From contig CAKPCF010000002.1 in assembly GCA_934141445.1 (NCBI GenBank), forward strand, positions 1 to 64,000: 64,000 nucleotides of DNA, read 5' to 3'. The position numbers and the translations under genes are program-made. Below are positions 16,858 through 25,821 of the stretch, in pieces. Numbering within the stretch: position 1 is the first letter of the stretch; each line of letters opens with the position of its first letter. This DNA is from an uncultured Clostridia bacterium. GTDB taxonomy: Bacteria > Bacillota > Clostridia > TANB77 > CAG-508. The notes under the pieces were generated by a model that saw only the letters and a list, made by a program, of their open reading frames with translations, was not told where the DNA came from and searched no databases.

Positions 16858-19092
16858 ATGAAATATAGCGAATGGAATGGTTTTAAAACTGGAAAATGGG
16901 AAAAAGAAATCAATGTTAGAGATTTCATACAAAAAAATTATACTCCATACGAGGGAGATAGCTCATTTTTAGTTGGACCTACAGAGAGAACAAAGAAATT
17001 ATGGGATGAAGTATTAGAACTTTATAAAAAAGAAAGAGAAAATGGTGGTGTGTTAGATGCTTCAACAGATGTTGCATCAACAATTACTAGCCATGCTCCA
17101 GGTTATATAGATAAAGATTTAGAAACAATAGTTGGTCTTCAAACAGATGCACCTTTAAAAAGAGCAATTATGCCAGAAGGTGGAATTCGTATTGTTGAAA
17201 AATCTTGTGAAGCTTATGGAATGAAAGTATCTGAAAAAATAGAAGATATTTATCATAACTACAGAAAAACTCATAATGATGGTGTTTTCTCTGCATATAC
17301 ACCAGAAATAAGAGCAGCAAGAAGTGCACATTTAGTAACAGGTTTACCAGATGGATATGGTCGTGGAAGAATTATAGGAGATTATAGAAGAGTTGCTTTA
17401 TATGGTATTGATTATTTAATAGCATGTAAAAAAGAAGATTTTGCTAATACTCGTGGAAACTATATGTCAGAAGAAATTATTCGTGAAAGAGAAGAAATTT
17501 CTGAACAAATTAAAGCATTAGAAGACTTAAAGAAAATGGCTGCAAGCTATGGATTTGATATTTCAAAACCAGCTAGTAATTCTAAAGAAGCAATTCAATG
17601 GCTATATTTTGGATACTTAGGTGCTGTTAAACAACAAAATGGAGCAGCAATGAGTTTAGGAAGAACATCAACATTCTTAGATATTTATATCGAAAGAGAT
17701 ATAAAAGCTGGATATTTAACAGAAGAAGAAGCACAAGAATTGATGGATCATTTCATAATGAAATTAAGATTAGTTCGTTTTTTAAGAACACCAGAATATG
17801 ATGAATTATTTAGTGGAGACCCAGTTTGGGTAACTGAAAGTATTGGTGGTATGGGAATTGATGGAAGAACATTAGTAACAAAGAATTCATTCAGAGTTCT
17901 TCATACTTTAAGTACATTAGGTCCTTCACCAGAACCAAACTTAACAGTTCTTTGGTCAACAAGATTGCCAGAAGGATTTAAGAATTTCTGTGCAGAAACA
18001 TCAATTAAAACAAGTGCAATCCAATATGAAAATGATGATTTAATGAGAGAATATTGGGGAGATGATTATGGAATTGCTTGTTGTGTAAGTGCTATGAGAA
18101 TAGGAAAACAAATGCAATTCTTTGGTGCTAGAGCAAACTTAGCAAAAACTTTAACTTATGCAATCAATGGTGGTAGAGATGAAGTTTCTGGAAAACAAAT
18201 TACACCTAAATTTGCTCCAGTTACATCAGAATATCTAGATTATGATGAAGTATGGGAAAAATTTGACCAAATGATGGATTATGTTGCAGGAATTTATATG
18301 GATGCATTAAATATAATTCATTATATGCATGATAAATATGCTTATGAAAGCTTAGAAATGGCTTTACATGACAAAGAAATTTTAAGAACAATGGCTTGCG
18401 GAATTGCTGGTTTATCAATAGTTGCAGATTCTTTCTCAGCTATGAAATATGCTAAGGTAAAAGTAATTCGTGATGAAACAGGATTAGCAGTAGATTATCA
18501 AATCGAAGGTGATTTCCCAAAATATGGAAATGATGATGATAGAGTTGATGAAATAGCTGTTAAAATTCAAAAAGCATTTATGGATAAATTAAGAAAACAA
18601 AAAACTTATAGAAATGCAAAACCAACTATGAGTATATTAACAATCACATCAAATGTTGTTTATGGTAAAGCAACAGGAAATACACCAGATGGAAGAAGAG
18701 CTGGAACACCATTCGGACCAGGAGCAAATCCACTTCATGGTAGAGATACAAATGGAGCAGTTGCAGTATTAAACTCTTTAGCAAAATTAAATTACAAACA
18801 TTCTGAAGATGGTATTTCTTATACATTTGCTATTGTACCAGGAGCACTTGGAAAAGATGAAGAAACAAGAGTTAAAAACCTAACAGCTTTATTAGATGGA
18901 TATTTCTGTCAATTAAGTCACCATGTAAATGTAAATGTTTTTGATAGAGCATTACTTTTAGATGCAATGGATCACCCAGAAAAATATCCTCAATTAACAA
19001 TTCGTGTATCTGGATATGCTGTTAACTTTATCAAATTAACAAGAGAACAACAATTAGATGTAATAAACAGAACAATTCATGAAAGAATGTAA
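16858..19092 (+). CDS. pflB: formate C-acetyltransferase (pyruvate formate-lyase)
   Basis: 744 residues, full length. This glycyl-radical enzyme converts pyruvate and CoA to acetyl-CoA and formate in anaerobic fermentation. The catalytic cysteine pair is C408-C409 in IACCVSAMRIGKQ, and the radical Gly is G719 in RVSGYAVNF near the C-terminus. The CCVS pattern distinguishes true PFL from choline and glycerol lyases, which have a single Cys. GAGAGAGGA precedes the ATG. The activating enzyme begins three bases after the stop, so the two are an operon. Codon use is that of a highly expressed native gene. Confidence 0.97.
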   Translation: MKYSEWNGFKTGKWEKEINVRDFIQKNYTPYEGDSSFLVGPTERTKKLWDEVLELYKKERENGGVLDASTDVASTITSHAPGYIDKDLETIVGLQTDAPLKRAIMPEGGIRIVEKSCEAYGMKVSEKIEDIYHNYRKTHNDGVFSAYTPEIRAARSAHLVTGLPDGYGRGRIIGDYRRVALYGIDYLIACKKEDFANTRGNYMSEEIIREREEISEQIKALEDLKKMAASYGFDISKPASNSKEAIQWLYFGYLGAVKQQNGAAMSLGRTSTFLDIYIERDIKAGYLTEEEAQELMDHFIMKLRLVRFLRTPEYDELFSGDPVWVTESIGGMGIDGRTLVTKNSFRVLHTLSTLGPSPEPNLTVLWSTRLPEGFKNFCAETSIKTSAIQYENDDLMREYWGDDYGIACCVSAMRIGKQMQFFGARANLAKTLTYAINGGRDEVSGKQITPKFAPVTSEYLDYDEVWEKFDQMMDYVAGIYMDALNIIHYMHDKYAYESLEMALHDKEILRTMACGIAGLSIVADSFSAMKYAKVKVIRDETGLAVDYQIEGDFPKYGNDDDRVDEIAVKIQKAFMDKLRKQKTYRNAKPTMSILTITSNVVYGKATGNTPDGRRAGTPFGPGANPLHGRDTNGAVAVLNSLAKLNYKHSEDGISYTFAIVPGALGKDEETRVKNLTALLDGYFCQLSHHVNVNVFDRALLLDAMDHPEKYPQLTIRVSGYAVNFIKLTREQQLDVINRTIHERM

Positions 19093-19095
19093 TTT

Positions 19096-19833
19096 ATGGA
19101 AATTTTAGGAAGAATACACTCATTTGAATCATTTGGCACAGTAGATGGCCCAGGCATAAGATATGTTGTCTTTATGCAGGGCTGTCCACTGCAATGTAAA
19201 TATTGTCATAATAGAGATACTTGGAATACACAAGGTGGTACAGAATATAGTATTGATGATATAATTTCAAGAATAAATAGATGTAAAACTTATATTGAAG
19301 CATCAAATGGTGGTGTTACCATTTCAGGTGGAGAACCACTTTTACAAGCTAAATTTTTGATACAATTATTTAAAAAATTAAAAGAAATGCATATTCATAC
19401 TGCATTAGATACTGCAGGAAGTTTAAAAATAAATGAGGATATTGAAGAACTATTAAAATATACTGATTTAGTAATTCTTGATATCAAACATATTGATGAT
19501 GAAAAGTGCAAAAAATTAACAAGTGTATCAAATAAAAACAATTTAGATTTTGCAAGATACTTGTCTGAACATAATATTCCAATGTGGATAAGACAGGTGT
19601 TAGTTCCAGGATATACTGATGATGAACAAGATTTGAAAAAATTAAAAGAGTTTATTATTAGTTTAAAAACTGTGAATAAAGTAGAAATTCTACCATATCA
19701 TGATTTAGGAAAATTTAAATGGGAAGAATTAGGATTAGACTATCCATTAAAAGATGTAAAAATACCAACAGATGATGAAGTAAGAAAAGCAAAAGAAATA
19801 CTTGGAATTTACAATGAAAAACATAATGGATAA
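19096..19833 (+). CDS. pflA: pyruvate formate-lyase activating enzyme (radical SAM)
   Basis: 245 residues. The radical-SAM cluster motif CxxxCxxC is C30-PLQ-C34-KY-C37, followed by HNRDTW. SAM-binding features include the GGE stretch in TISGGEPLLQ. The start IHSFESFGTVDGPGIRYVVF is highly typical of PflA. It installs the glycyl radical on G719 of PflB. No separate ribosome site is evident, so it is probably translationally coupled to pflB, three bases away. Confidence 0.97.
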   Translation: MEILGRIHSFESFGTVDGPGIRYVVFMQGCPLQCKYCHNRDTWNTQGGTEYSIDDIISRINRCKTYIEASNGGVTISGGEPLLQAKFLIQLFKKLKEMHIHTALDTAGSLKINEDIEELLKYTDLVILDIKHIDDEKCKKLTSVSNKNNLDFARYLSEHNIPMWIRQVLVPGYTDDEQDLKKLKEFIISLKTVNKVEILPYHDLGKFKWEELGLDYPLKDVKIPTDDEVRKAKEILGIYNEKHNG

Positions 19834-19847
19834 AATTGTAATAAAAG

Positions 19848-19885
19848 AGAACAGTACGCTATTATTTAGGTGCTGTTCTTATTTT
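19848..19885. terminator. terminator after pflBA, shared with the convergent gene
   Basis: AGAACAGTAC pairs with GTGCTGTTCT (one U-G pair), followed on the plus strand by TATTTTT. The minus-strand gene ending at 19862 stops inside the hairpin. Confidence 0.75.
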
Positions 19886-20143
19886 TGCAAAAATATTATC
19901 ATACATAAAATTTTTTACGATTGTCCATTCATTTTCTGAAATATTAGATAGAATTATATTATTTCCACTAAAAGATGATATTTCAAATACATCTAAATTG
20001 TTGTAATTGCTTGCACTATTAAAAATTTTATTTTGGTTATCTACAACAACATAGGTCTTTTGAGTGGAAGTCATATAAAAAGATATTATCAATTTTAAGT
20101 TCAATTGCTCATTGTTTAAATTAAAAAAAACATAATTATCCAT
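19862..20143 (-). CDS. hypothetical 93-aa protein
   Basis: 93 residues, soluble, unrecognised. It begins MDNYVFFNLNNEQLNLKLIISF and has alternating hydrophobic and polar residues that suggest a small beta-rich fold, loosely like DUF1292-type proteins (YVVVDNQNKIF). GGAGG lies before the ATG at 20143. It follows the 114-residue gene by nine bases on the same strand, so the two form an operon. Function is unknown. Confidence 0.7.
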   Translation of the reverse strand: MDNYVFFNLNNEQLNLKLIISFYMTSTQKTYVVVDNQNKIFNSASNYNNLDVFEISSFSGNNIILSNISENEWTIVKNFMYDNIFAKIRTAPK

Positions 20144-20152
20144 ATAGCCTCC

Positions 20153-20497
20153 TTAATTTAATGGTTTTAAAGTTGTAAAAAAAGGATTAGATAAAATATC
20201 GCCATCATCAATTAAATCTTGTTCAGAATTTTCAGAAATTTTTGTACTAGTATTATGAACTGAAATATCAAAAAGTTCTTTTAGTGTATTTAGTTGTAAT
20301 AAGTCTGATTCATCTAATGTGAAATCAACATTTTGTGGAATATAAGTAAAATCACCTACTTGCATGATTTCATTAGAATTTTTATAATAACTATACATAT
20401 TAGAACGAATTAGTCCTGTTTTATAATATGCATTTAGAGGCTCTACATCTTGTTTATTTAAAATAATACTTCCATTACAAGGAAAAATAGCTTTCAA
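20153..20497 (-). CDS. hypothetical 114-aa protein
   Basis: 114 residues from a TTG at 20497 with AGGAG upstream. It opens KAIFPCNGSIILNKQDVEPLN and has an acidic, Ser/Asn-rich C-terminal half. There is no signal peptide or membrane segment, and no family is recognised. It is the first gene of a two-gene minus-strand operon with the 93-residue protein, and is divergent from the broken trmL. Confidence 0.68.
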   Translation of the reverse strand: MKAIFPCNGSIILNKQDVEPLNAYYKTGLIRSNMYSYYKNSNEIMQVGDFTYIPQNVDFTLDESDLLQLNTLKELFDISVHNTSTKISENSEQDLIDDGDILSNPFFTTLKPLN

Positions 20498-20654
20498 ATA
20501 AATTCTCCTTTCATCTTGTGTAAATTATATATAATATTATAAATATAATTCAAAAAAATATCAAATATTTATAAAAAAAACTTACTTTTATTTTATAAAA
20601 TTATATGTTATAATCAAATGCAAATTGAGGAGGTGAAAGCTTTTATAGCTAAAA

Positions 20655-21161
20655 ATGAAATTAAATATAGTATTAGTAGAACCAGAGATACCACAAAATA
20701 CAGGAAATATAGCAAGAACTTGTGCAGCTTTAGGAGCTAAATTACATTTAGTGCATCCACTTGGATTTTCTATATCTGAAAAATATGTTAGAAGAGCAGG
20801 ACTAGATTATTGGGATAAAGTAGAAATAGAAGAGCATGAGAATTTTGAAAAGTTTTTGGAAAAATATAAACCAGAAGAACATAATATGTATTTTGTAACA
20901 ACGAAAGGAAAACATGTATATTCTGATGTAGATTATTCAAATATGCAGGAAGTTTTTGCTTTATTTTGAAAAGAAACAAAAGGTTTGCCAGAAGATATAT
21001 TAGTAAAGTATATTGATAAAACAATTAGAATTCCAATGCGAGAAGGATTGCGTTCTTTAAATTTATCAAATTCTGTTGCAATTGTTGCTTATGATATTTT
21101 TAGACAAGCTGGTTTTGATAATTTACAAGAAATAAGTGGATACTTTGATGATAGATTATAA
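20655..21161 (+). pseudogene. trmL: trmL, tRNA (cytidine-34-2'-O)-methyltransferase, interrupted by in-frame TGA
   Basis: The first 104 codons encode a canonical TrmL start (NIVLVEPEIPQNTGNIARTCAALGA). TGA then appears at 20967-20969, after which the same frame continues for 63 codons with the rest of the family: ETKGLP, then IRIPMREGLRSLNLSNSVAIVAYDI, ending at TAA 21159-21161. In relatives the TGA position is the Gly of the FGxETKGLP SAM-binding motif, so a single GGA to TGA change explains it. The AGGAGGTG is also unusually far (about 19 bases) from the ATG, a possible second lesion. TrmL modifies the wobble base of some tRNA-Leu. Sequencing error or readthrough are alternatives. Confidence 0.85.
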
Positions 21162-21230
21162 TAATTTATAAAAATTAGTATAATTGGCATTGTGAATTAA
21201 ATGCTTGTTATTGTTTTATTGGAGGTTTTT

Positions 21231-21440
21231 ATGAAGAAATTAAAAAATATAATAGTAGTTCTTGGAATGATTGTTATTTTAACTTCTTTTTTATTCATAC
21301 TTTCAGGTTGCAAAATTTCAGCTGAAACAAATTCAAATGGTGTGTCAGTAGAAGTTGATGAAGATACAAAAAGCAATTTTGAAAATATATTAAAATGGAT
21401 AAATAAAAGAATAAATAGAGTATTTACTTTTTCAAAATAA
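21231..21440 (+). CDS. small putative lipoprotein
   Basis: 69 residues from ATG 21231 (GGAGG seven bases upstream). A longer in-frame start at 21201 lacks a ribosome site. The N-terminus is a lipoprotein signal: two lysines, a hydrophobic stretch (IIVVLGMIVILTSFLFIL) and lipobox LSGC. The mature part is only about 40 residues, mostly acidic then basic (NILKWINKRINRVF). It precedes the cyclophilin lipoprotein by 51 bases and may share its transcript. Function is unknown. Confidence 0.65.
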   Translation: MKKLKNIIVVLGMIVILTSFLFILSGCKISAETNSNGVSVEVDEDTKSNFENILKWINKRINRVFTFSK

Positions 21441-21491
21441 AAATAAGAAAGGAATTAGTCAATCAAGTTGTTGACTATGTGAGATAAAGAT

Positions 21492-22286
21492 ATGAATAAA
21501 AAATTGATTTATGTTTTTTTAGTAATTGTGGGTGTTGCAATGCTATTTATATTAACAGGTTGTTCAAATAAAGATGCAGTAAATAATAATTCTGCTAAAA
21601 ATAATACAAGCAATAGTGCAACTAACAGTTCATCAAAGAATACAACTAATACAGAGAAGGGAGAAACAAAGATGAGTGATATAGATTTTAGAGAGGCTGC
21701 TGAGAAGCAAATGGCTTTACCAAATAGTGGAGATCAAATTGCTATTATGCATGTAAAGGATTATGGAGATATAAAATTTAAATTCTTTCCAGAAGTAGCA
21801 CCAAAAGCAGTTGAAAACTTTTTAAAACACGCTAAAGAAGGTTATTATAATGGATTAACTTTTCATAGAGTAATAAATGAATTTATGATTCAAGGTGGAG
21901 ATCCAAAAGGTGATGGAACAGGAGGAGAAAGTATATGGGGTAGTGGTTTTGGAACAGAACTAGATTATACTTTAGTACCATATAGAGGTTCTTTATGTAT
22001 GGCAATGTCATCATTGCCAAATAGCATTGGAAGTCAATTCTTTATAACACAAGCTAACTATTCTTCAAGTATGTATTCATATTTTAAGAGTTCATTCCCA
22101 GTTTCTTTATTAAATCAATATAAAGAACATGGCGGATATTTAAGCTTATATATGCAATATACAGTATTTGGACAAGTTTATGAAGGTATGGATATTGTAG
22201 ATAAAATTGCTGCAACAGAAACAGATAGCAATGATAAACCATTAACAGATGTTGTAATAGAAAGCATTGAAGTTACAAATTATTAA
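21492..22286 (+). CDS. cyclophilin-type peptidyl-prolyl isomerase lipoprotein
   Basis: 264 residues. The signal peptide ends in the lipobox ILTGC, then an Asn/Ser/Thr-rich linker (about 25-55) leads to a cyclophilin fold (about 80-264). Family residues visible are TFHRVINEFMIQGGDP, GGESIWG, GSQFFIT and VFGQVYEGMDIVDKI. It probably assists folding of exported proteins on the outer face of the membrane. The family's FHR...QGGD core is intact, so activity is plausible. The ribosome site is weak. Confidence 0.9.
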   Translation: MNKKLIYVFLVIVGVAMLFILTGCSNKDAVNNNSAKNNTSNSATNSSSKNTTNTEKGETKMSDIDFREAAEKQMALPNSGDQIAIMHVKDYGDIKFKFFPEVAPKAVENFLKHAKEGYYNGLTFHRVINEFMIQGGDPKGDGTGGESIWGSGFGTELDYTLVPYRGSLCMAMSSLPNSIGSQFFITQANYSSSMYSYFKSSFPVSLLNQYKEHGGYLSLYMQYTVFGQVYEGMDIVDKIAATETDSNDKPLTDVVIESIEVTNY

Positions 22287-22334
22287 AATACTTGTTTGAT
22301 ACTATAGATAAGAAGTTAAAAAAGAGGTGGAGAG

Positions 22335-22931
22335 ATGTTTGCATATATAAAAGGTGAATTAGCAGAAAAAGGACAAAATTATGTTGTATTAGATGTAAAT
22401 GGTGTAGGGTATCAAATATTTGTTTCTGACTTAGCAATAAGTCAAATAGGAGATATTGGAAGCAATGTAAAACTATTTACATATTATTATGTTAGAGAAG
22501 ATTTAATTTGTTTATATGGTTTTTTAAACAGAGAAGAGCAAAGAATGTTTGAATTGTTGCTTTCAGTAAGTGGAATTGGTGCAAAGTCAGCTATTGCAAC
22601 TTTATCTAATATTACGCCATCAAGCTTTGCTTTAGCAGTTATAACTAATAATGTAGCTACTTTGACTAAAATACCTGGAGTTGGAAATAAAACAGCACAA
22701 AGGTTAATATTAGAATTAAAAGATAAAATAAAGACAGAAGAAGCCGTTGCAAAAGCTCCTGAAACAAAACTTGTAATAGAAACAAATGAAAATGTAGAAG
22801 AGGCTACAGCAGCACTTCAAATATTAGGATATACAAAGAAAGAAATAGAAAAAGCATTAGAACATATTTCATTGGAAAATGCATCAGTAGAAGAAATTAT
22901 TAGAAAATGCTTAACTTTATTAGGAAAATAA
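22335..22931 (+). CDS. ruvA: Holliday junction branch migration protein RuvA
   Basis: 198 residues, full length. It has an OB-fold N-terminal domain (MFAYIKGELAEKGQNYVVLDVNGVGY), tandem helix-hairpin-helix motifs (SGIGAKSAIATL and PGVGNKTAQRLILELKDK) and a C-terminal RuvB-binding domain (EEATAALQILGYTKKEIEKAL). It binds four-way junctions and loads RuvB, which is not in this window. GAGGTGGAG precedes the ATG. The next gene, rarA, starts 29 bases downstream, so ruvA-rarA form a recombination/replication repair operon. Confidence 0.96.
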   Translation: MFAYIKGELAEKGQNYVVLDVNGVGYQIFVSDLAISQIGDIGSNVKLFTYYYVREDLICLYGFLNREEQRMFELLLSVSGIGAKSAIATLSNITPSSFALAVITNNVATLTKIPGVGNKTAQRLILELKDKIKTEEAVAKAPETKLVIETNENVEEATAALQILGYTKKEIEKALEHISLENASVEEIIRKCLTLLGK

Positions 22932-22959
22932 AATTTATACATGAAAAAGAGGAAGTTTT

Positions 22960-24210
22960 ATGGATTTGAATAAACCATTAGCATATAGAGTTAGACCCAA
23001 AAGATTAGAAGAATTTATTGGACAAGAACACATATTGGGAGAAGATAAATTATTATATAGAACTATAAAAGCGGATAGATTATCAAGTATTATTTTATGG
23101 GGACCTCCTGGTTGTGGAAAGACATCACTTGCAAAAGTTATAAGTGAAACAACAAAATATAAATTTACTAAATTAAATGCAGTTACATCTGGAGTATCAG
23201 ATATAAAAAAAGCTATTGAAGAAGCTGATAATATGTTATTAAATCCAAGTGGAAAATGTATATTATTCATAGATGAGATTCATAGATTTAATAAATTGCA
23301 ACAAGATGCATTGCTTCCTTATGTTGAAGATGGAACTGTTATTTTAATTGGTGCAACAACAGAAAATCCATATTTTGAAGTAAATAAAGCTCTTATTTCA
23401 AGGTCAATGGTTATAAAATTAGAACCACTTAAAATTGAAGATATTGTAAGAATAATAAAAAATGCAATAACTAACCCAGAAGGTCTTGGCAACTATAAAA
23501 TAAAAATATCAGATGAAACAATTGAGAAAATTGCAGAAGTGTCAAATGGAGATGTTAGAACAGCTTTAAATGGATTGGAAGTAGCTGTATTAACTACTAA
23601 AATGAATTCAGAAGGTGTTATTGAAATTACAAATGAAATAGCAAGTGAGTCTCTAAATAAAAGAAAAGCCATGTTTGATAAATCAGGAGATAGCCACTAT
23701 GATAATATTAGTGCTTTTATAAAATCAATGAGAGGAAGTGACCCAGATGCTACTGTATTTTATTTAGCTCGTGCAATAAATGCTGGTGAAGATCCAATGT
23801 TTTTGGCAAGAAGAATTGTAATTTCTGCTGCAGAAGATGTTGGACTTGCTAATCCAAATGCACTTGTTGTTGCAAATGCAGCAATGCAATCAGTAGCTAG
23901 TGTTGGTATGCCAGAAGGAAGAATTATTTTAGCAGAAGCAGCTATATATGTTGCAAATTCTAAAAAATCAAATGCAAGTTACAATGCAATAAATTCAGCA
24001 TTAGCAGATGTTGAAAATAAAGATACAGGAACAATTCCAATGCATATAAGAAATGCACCGGCAGAAGGAATGGAGCAATTTGGCTACCATGAAGGATACA
24101 AATATCCACACGATTATCCAGGTCATTGGGTTGAGCAACAATATTTACCAGATAAAATGCTTGGAACTAAATATTTTATTAAAGATGAAAATGTGAAAGA
24201 AATAGAGTAA
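22960..24210 (+). CDS. rarA: replication-associated recombination protein RarA (MgsA)
   Basis: 416 residues. AAA+ clamp-loader-like ATPase with Walker A GPPGCGKTSLAK, Walker B CILFIDEIHRF, sensor 1 GATTENPYF, and the C-terminal MgsA tetramerisation region (HYDNISAFIKSMRGSDPDATVFYLARAI; ending near HWVEQQYLPD). The RarA/Mgs1/WRNIP1 family acts at stalled replication forks. The start PLAYRVRPKRLEEFIGQEHILG is canonical. It is co-oriented and close to ruvA. Confidence 0.95.
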   Translation: MDLNKPLAYRVRPKRLEEFIGQEHILGEDKLLYRTIKADRLSSIILWGPPGCGKTSLAKVISETTKYKFTKLNAVTSGVSDIKKAIEEADNMLLNPSGKCILFIDEIHRFNKLQQDALLPYVEDGTVILIGATTENPYFEVNKALISRSMVIKLEPLKIEDIVRIIKNAITNPEGLGNYKIKISDETIEKIAEVSNGDVRTALNGLEVAVLTTKMNSEGVIEITNEIASESLNKRKAMFDKSGDSHYDNISAFIKSMRGSDPDATVFYLARAINAGEDPMFLARRIVISAAEDVGLANPNALVVANAAMQSVASVGMPEGRIILAEAAIYVANSKKSNASYNAINSALADVENKDTGTIPMHIRNAPAEGMEQFGYHEGYKYPHDYPGHWVEQQYLPDKMLGTKYFIKDENVKEIE

Positions 24211-24247
24211 AACTAAGAATAATATTAAAAATTTAACTCTAAATTAC

Positions 24248-24284
24248 AAGAGCCACGTCCTTTTGAGGATGAGGCTCTTTTTTT
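24248..24284 (+). terminator. terminator of ruvA-rarA
   Basis: AAGAGCC (24248-24254) and GGCTCTT (24273-24279), with an inner TCCT/AGGA pairing, followed by a run of seven T residues. Confidence 0.85.
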
Positions 24285-24286
24285 GA

Positions 24287-24922
24287 TTATTCAATATTTG
24301 TATCAATTACATCTTGTTGTGTAACTGTATTGAATTCGTAAAAATATGTTGTTTCTATAGGACAACTCATATTATTTTGAGTAGATGTTCCATTATATTG
24401 TTTTAAAACTAAACCAGTTGATTTATCTATGTACATATTTGAAACCATTGAATTCGTGATTAAATAGCAATTTACATTTGCATATTGTATAGATGAAATT
24501 TTTGTTTTCATCAATTCGACTAAAATATTACTTTGGCTATTTTTACTATATAGATTGTAAGGATTTACAATTCTAATTTCTTGAACATTACTATTTGTGT
24601 TTGTATACTTATTTTCATTTGTATCTATATATGTAATAACTTCGTCTGCAAAAAATGAGGTACTTGTCATACTTGAATAATCTTCTAAAGAAAATCTATG
24701 TTCAACTAATTTGGAATTTTCAGATGTTTTAAACATATCAAAAACAATATAAGATGAAACCTGTGAGGTTCTTTGTTGAATATGATAATTTGATTCACTA
24801 TAAAGTAAGTCAAATTTTGCTTTGAGAGAATTTATAATGCAAAAATTTCTTATTAAATGAATAATTAGAATAGCAATAATTGCTAGAATTACAATAATAA
24901 TATATTTTAATATTTTTTTCAT
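24287..24922 (-). CDS. membrane-anchored hypothetical protein
   Basis: 211 residues from ATG 24922 (GGAGG seven bases upstream). An open frame continues upstream to 25195 but overlaps the divergent transporter gene and is not needed. One N-terminal helix (ILKYIIIVILAIIAILIIHLI) is followed by an extracytoplasmic domain of about 180 residues. The phrases NKYTNTNSNVQEIRIVNPYN and MYIDKSTGLVLKQYNG recall LolA/outer-membrane-carrier-like or sporulation lipoprotein beta domains that bind hydrophobic ligands, but this is only a resemblance. Function is unknown. Confidence 0.72.
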   Translation of the reverse strand: MKKILKYIIIVILAIIAILIIHLIRNFCIINSLKAKFDLLYSESNYHIQQRTSQVSSYIVFDMFKTSENSKLVEHRFSLEDYSSMTSTSFFADEVITYIDTNENKYTNTNSNVQEIRIVNPYNLYSKNSQSNILVELMKTKISSIQYANVNCYLITNSMVSNMYIDKSTGLVLKQYNGTSTQNNMSCPIETTYFYEFNTVTQQDVIDTNIE

Positions 24923-25034
24923 AAAATATCCTCCTTCAATTTTATGATAACAATAAATTGCTAAATACACAATAAAAATTATATAAATATGTAATATAAA
25001 GAATAATATTTTAAATTTATAAGAAAATATTATT

Positions 25035-25397
25035 ATGAATAAAAAGCATAATTTATTGAATATATTGCTAGGTTTTATAGCAGGAATTATTAGCGGATTC
25101 TTTGGTGCTGGAGGAGGACTAACATTGATTCCATATTTTTCTAAAATTTTAAAAGAAGATGAAGTTACATCCAGAGCCACTACAATAATGTGCATATTTG
25201 TAATGGTTATTGTTAGTTGCTTTTTCTATAGTAAAAACTCTGCTATAAATTTAGAAATTGGCATAAAGTGCATAATTGGTGGAATTGTAGGAAGTATTTG
25301 GGGTTCAAAACTATTAAGAAAAATTAAGTCGAAATATTTGGAATTATTTTTTATAATTTTTTTATTTTATAGTAGTTTTTCAATTATATTAAAATAG
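25035..25397 (+). CDS. TauE/SafE-family permease, first half-size subunit
   Basis: 120 residues with four hydrophobic segments and the TSUP/DUF81 signature GIISGFFGAGGGLTLIPYF at the start of the repeat. Normal TauE/SafE permeases are about 250 residues with two such repeats; here each repeat is a separate gene. No clear ribosome site lies before the ATG, so a different start is possible. The next gene begins seven bases after the stop. The pair probably assembles as a heterodimeric anion or sulfur-compound exporter; the substrate is unknown. Confidence 0.82.
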   Translation: MNKKHNLLNILLGFIAGIISGFFGAGGGLTLIPYFSKILKEDEVTSRATTIMCIFVMVIVSCFFYSKNSAINLEIGIKCIIGGIVGSIWGSKLLRKIKSKYLELFFIIFLFYSSFSIILK

Positions 25398-25404
25398 AGG
25401 GAAT

Positions 25405-25797
25405 ATGCAAGAAATTATTTTTGGAGTGCTTTCTGGAATTGTAACAGCACTTGGTATGGGTGGAGGAACAGTTTTAATTTTACTTTTTGGACTATTTACT
25501 GAAATAGAACAACATGTAATTCAAGGCGTAAATTTGATTGTGTTTATACCAACAGCTTTAATTTCAATTTTATTAAATTTGAAAGAGAAAAGTATAAATT
25601 TAAAATTAGCCAAAAATATAAGTATATCAGGAATTTTTGGGGCTATTTTAGGAAGTTTTTTATCATTTAAATTTAGTAATGTTTTACTTAAAAAAATATT
25701 TGGAATATTTTTACTTCTAATAGCAATAATGGAAACATATTCATTTTTTACAAAGTATATTTTGAAAGGAAAAGTAGATAATAAAGATAAGAATTAA
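25405..25797 (+). CDS. TauE/SafE-family permease, second half-size subunit
   Basis: 130 residues, four hydrophobic segments, with the second-repeat signature GIVTALGMGGGTVLILL. GAGGG directly precedes the ATG. Together with the preceding gene (seven-base gap) it makes up one full-length transporter. The two proteins are not fused by a simple frameshift: each has its own start and its own termination, and the first ends in a complete helix. The C-terminal tail is charged (KGKVDNKDKN), consistent with a cytoplasmic end. Confidence 0.82.
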   Translation: MQEIIFGVLSGIVTALGMGGGTVLILLFGLFTEIEQHVIQGVNLIVFIPTALISILLNLKEKSINLKLAKNISISGIFGAILGSFLSFKFSNVLLKKIFGIFLLLIAIMETYSFFTKYILKGKVDNKDKN

Positions 25798-25821
25798 ATT
25801 TATCTAATAGGAGGAATGAGT

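Noticed and set aside
20967..20969. TGA in trmL as evidence for a genome-wide TGA = Gly or Trp code
   Set aside because: Only one conserved gene has an internal TGA. Other long genes are intact without any, and TGA serves as a real terminator in at least four genes. A single nonsense change or error is simpler.
24923..25195. N-terminal extension of the minus-strand membrane protein (to 302 residues)
   Set aside because: It overlaps the divergent TauE/SafE gene, and a perfect ribosome site exists at the ATG 24922.
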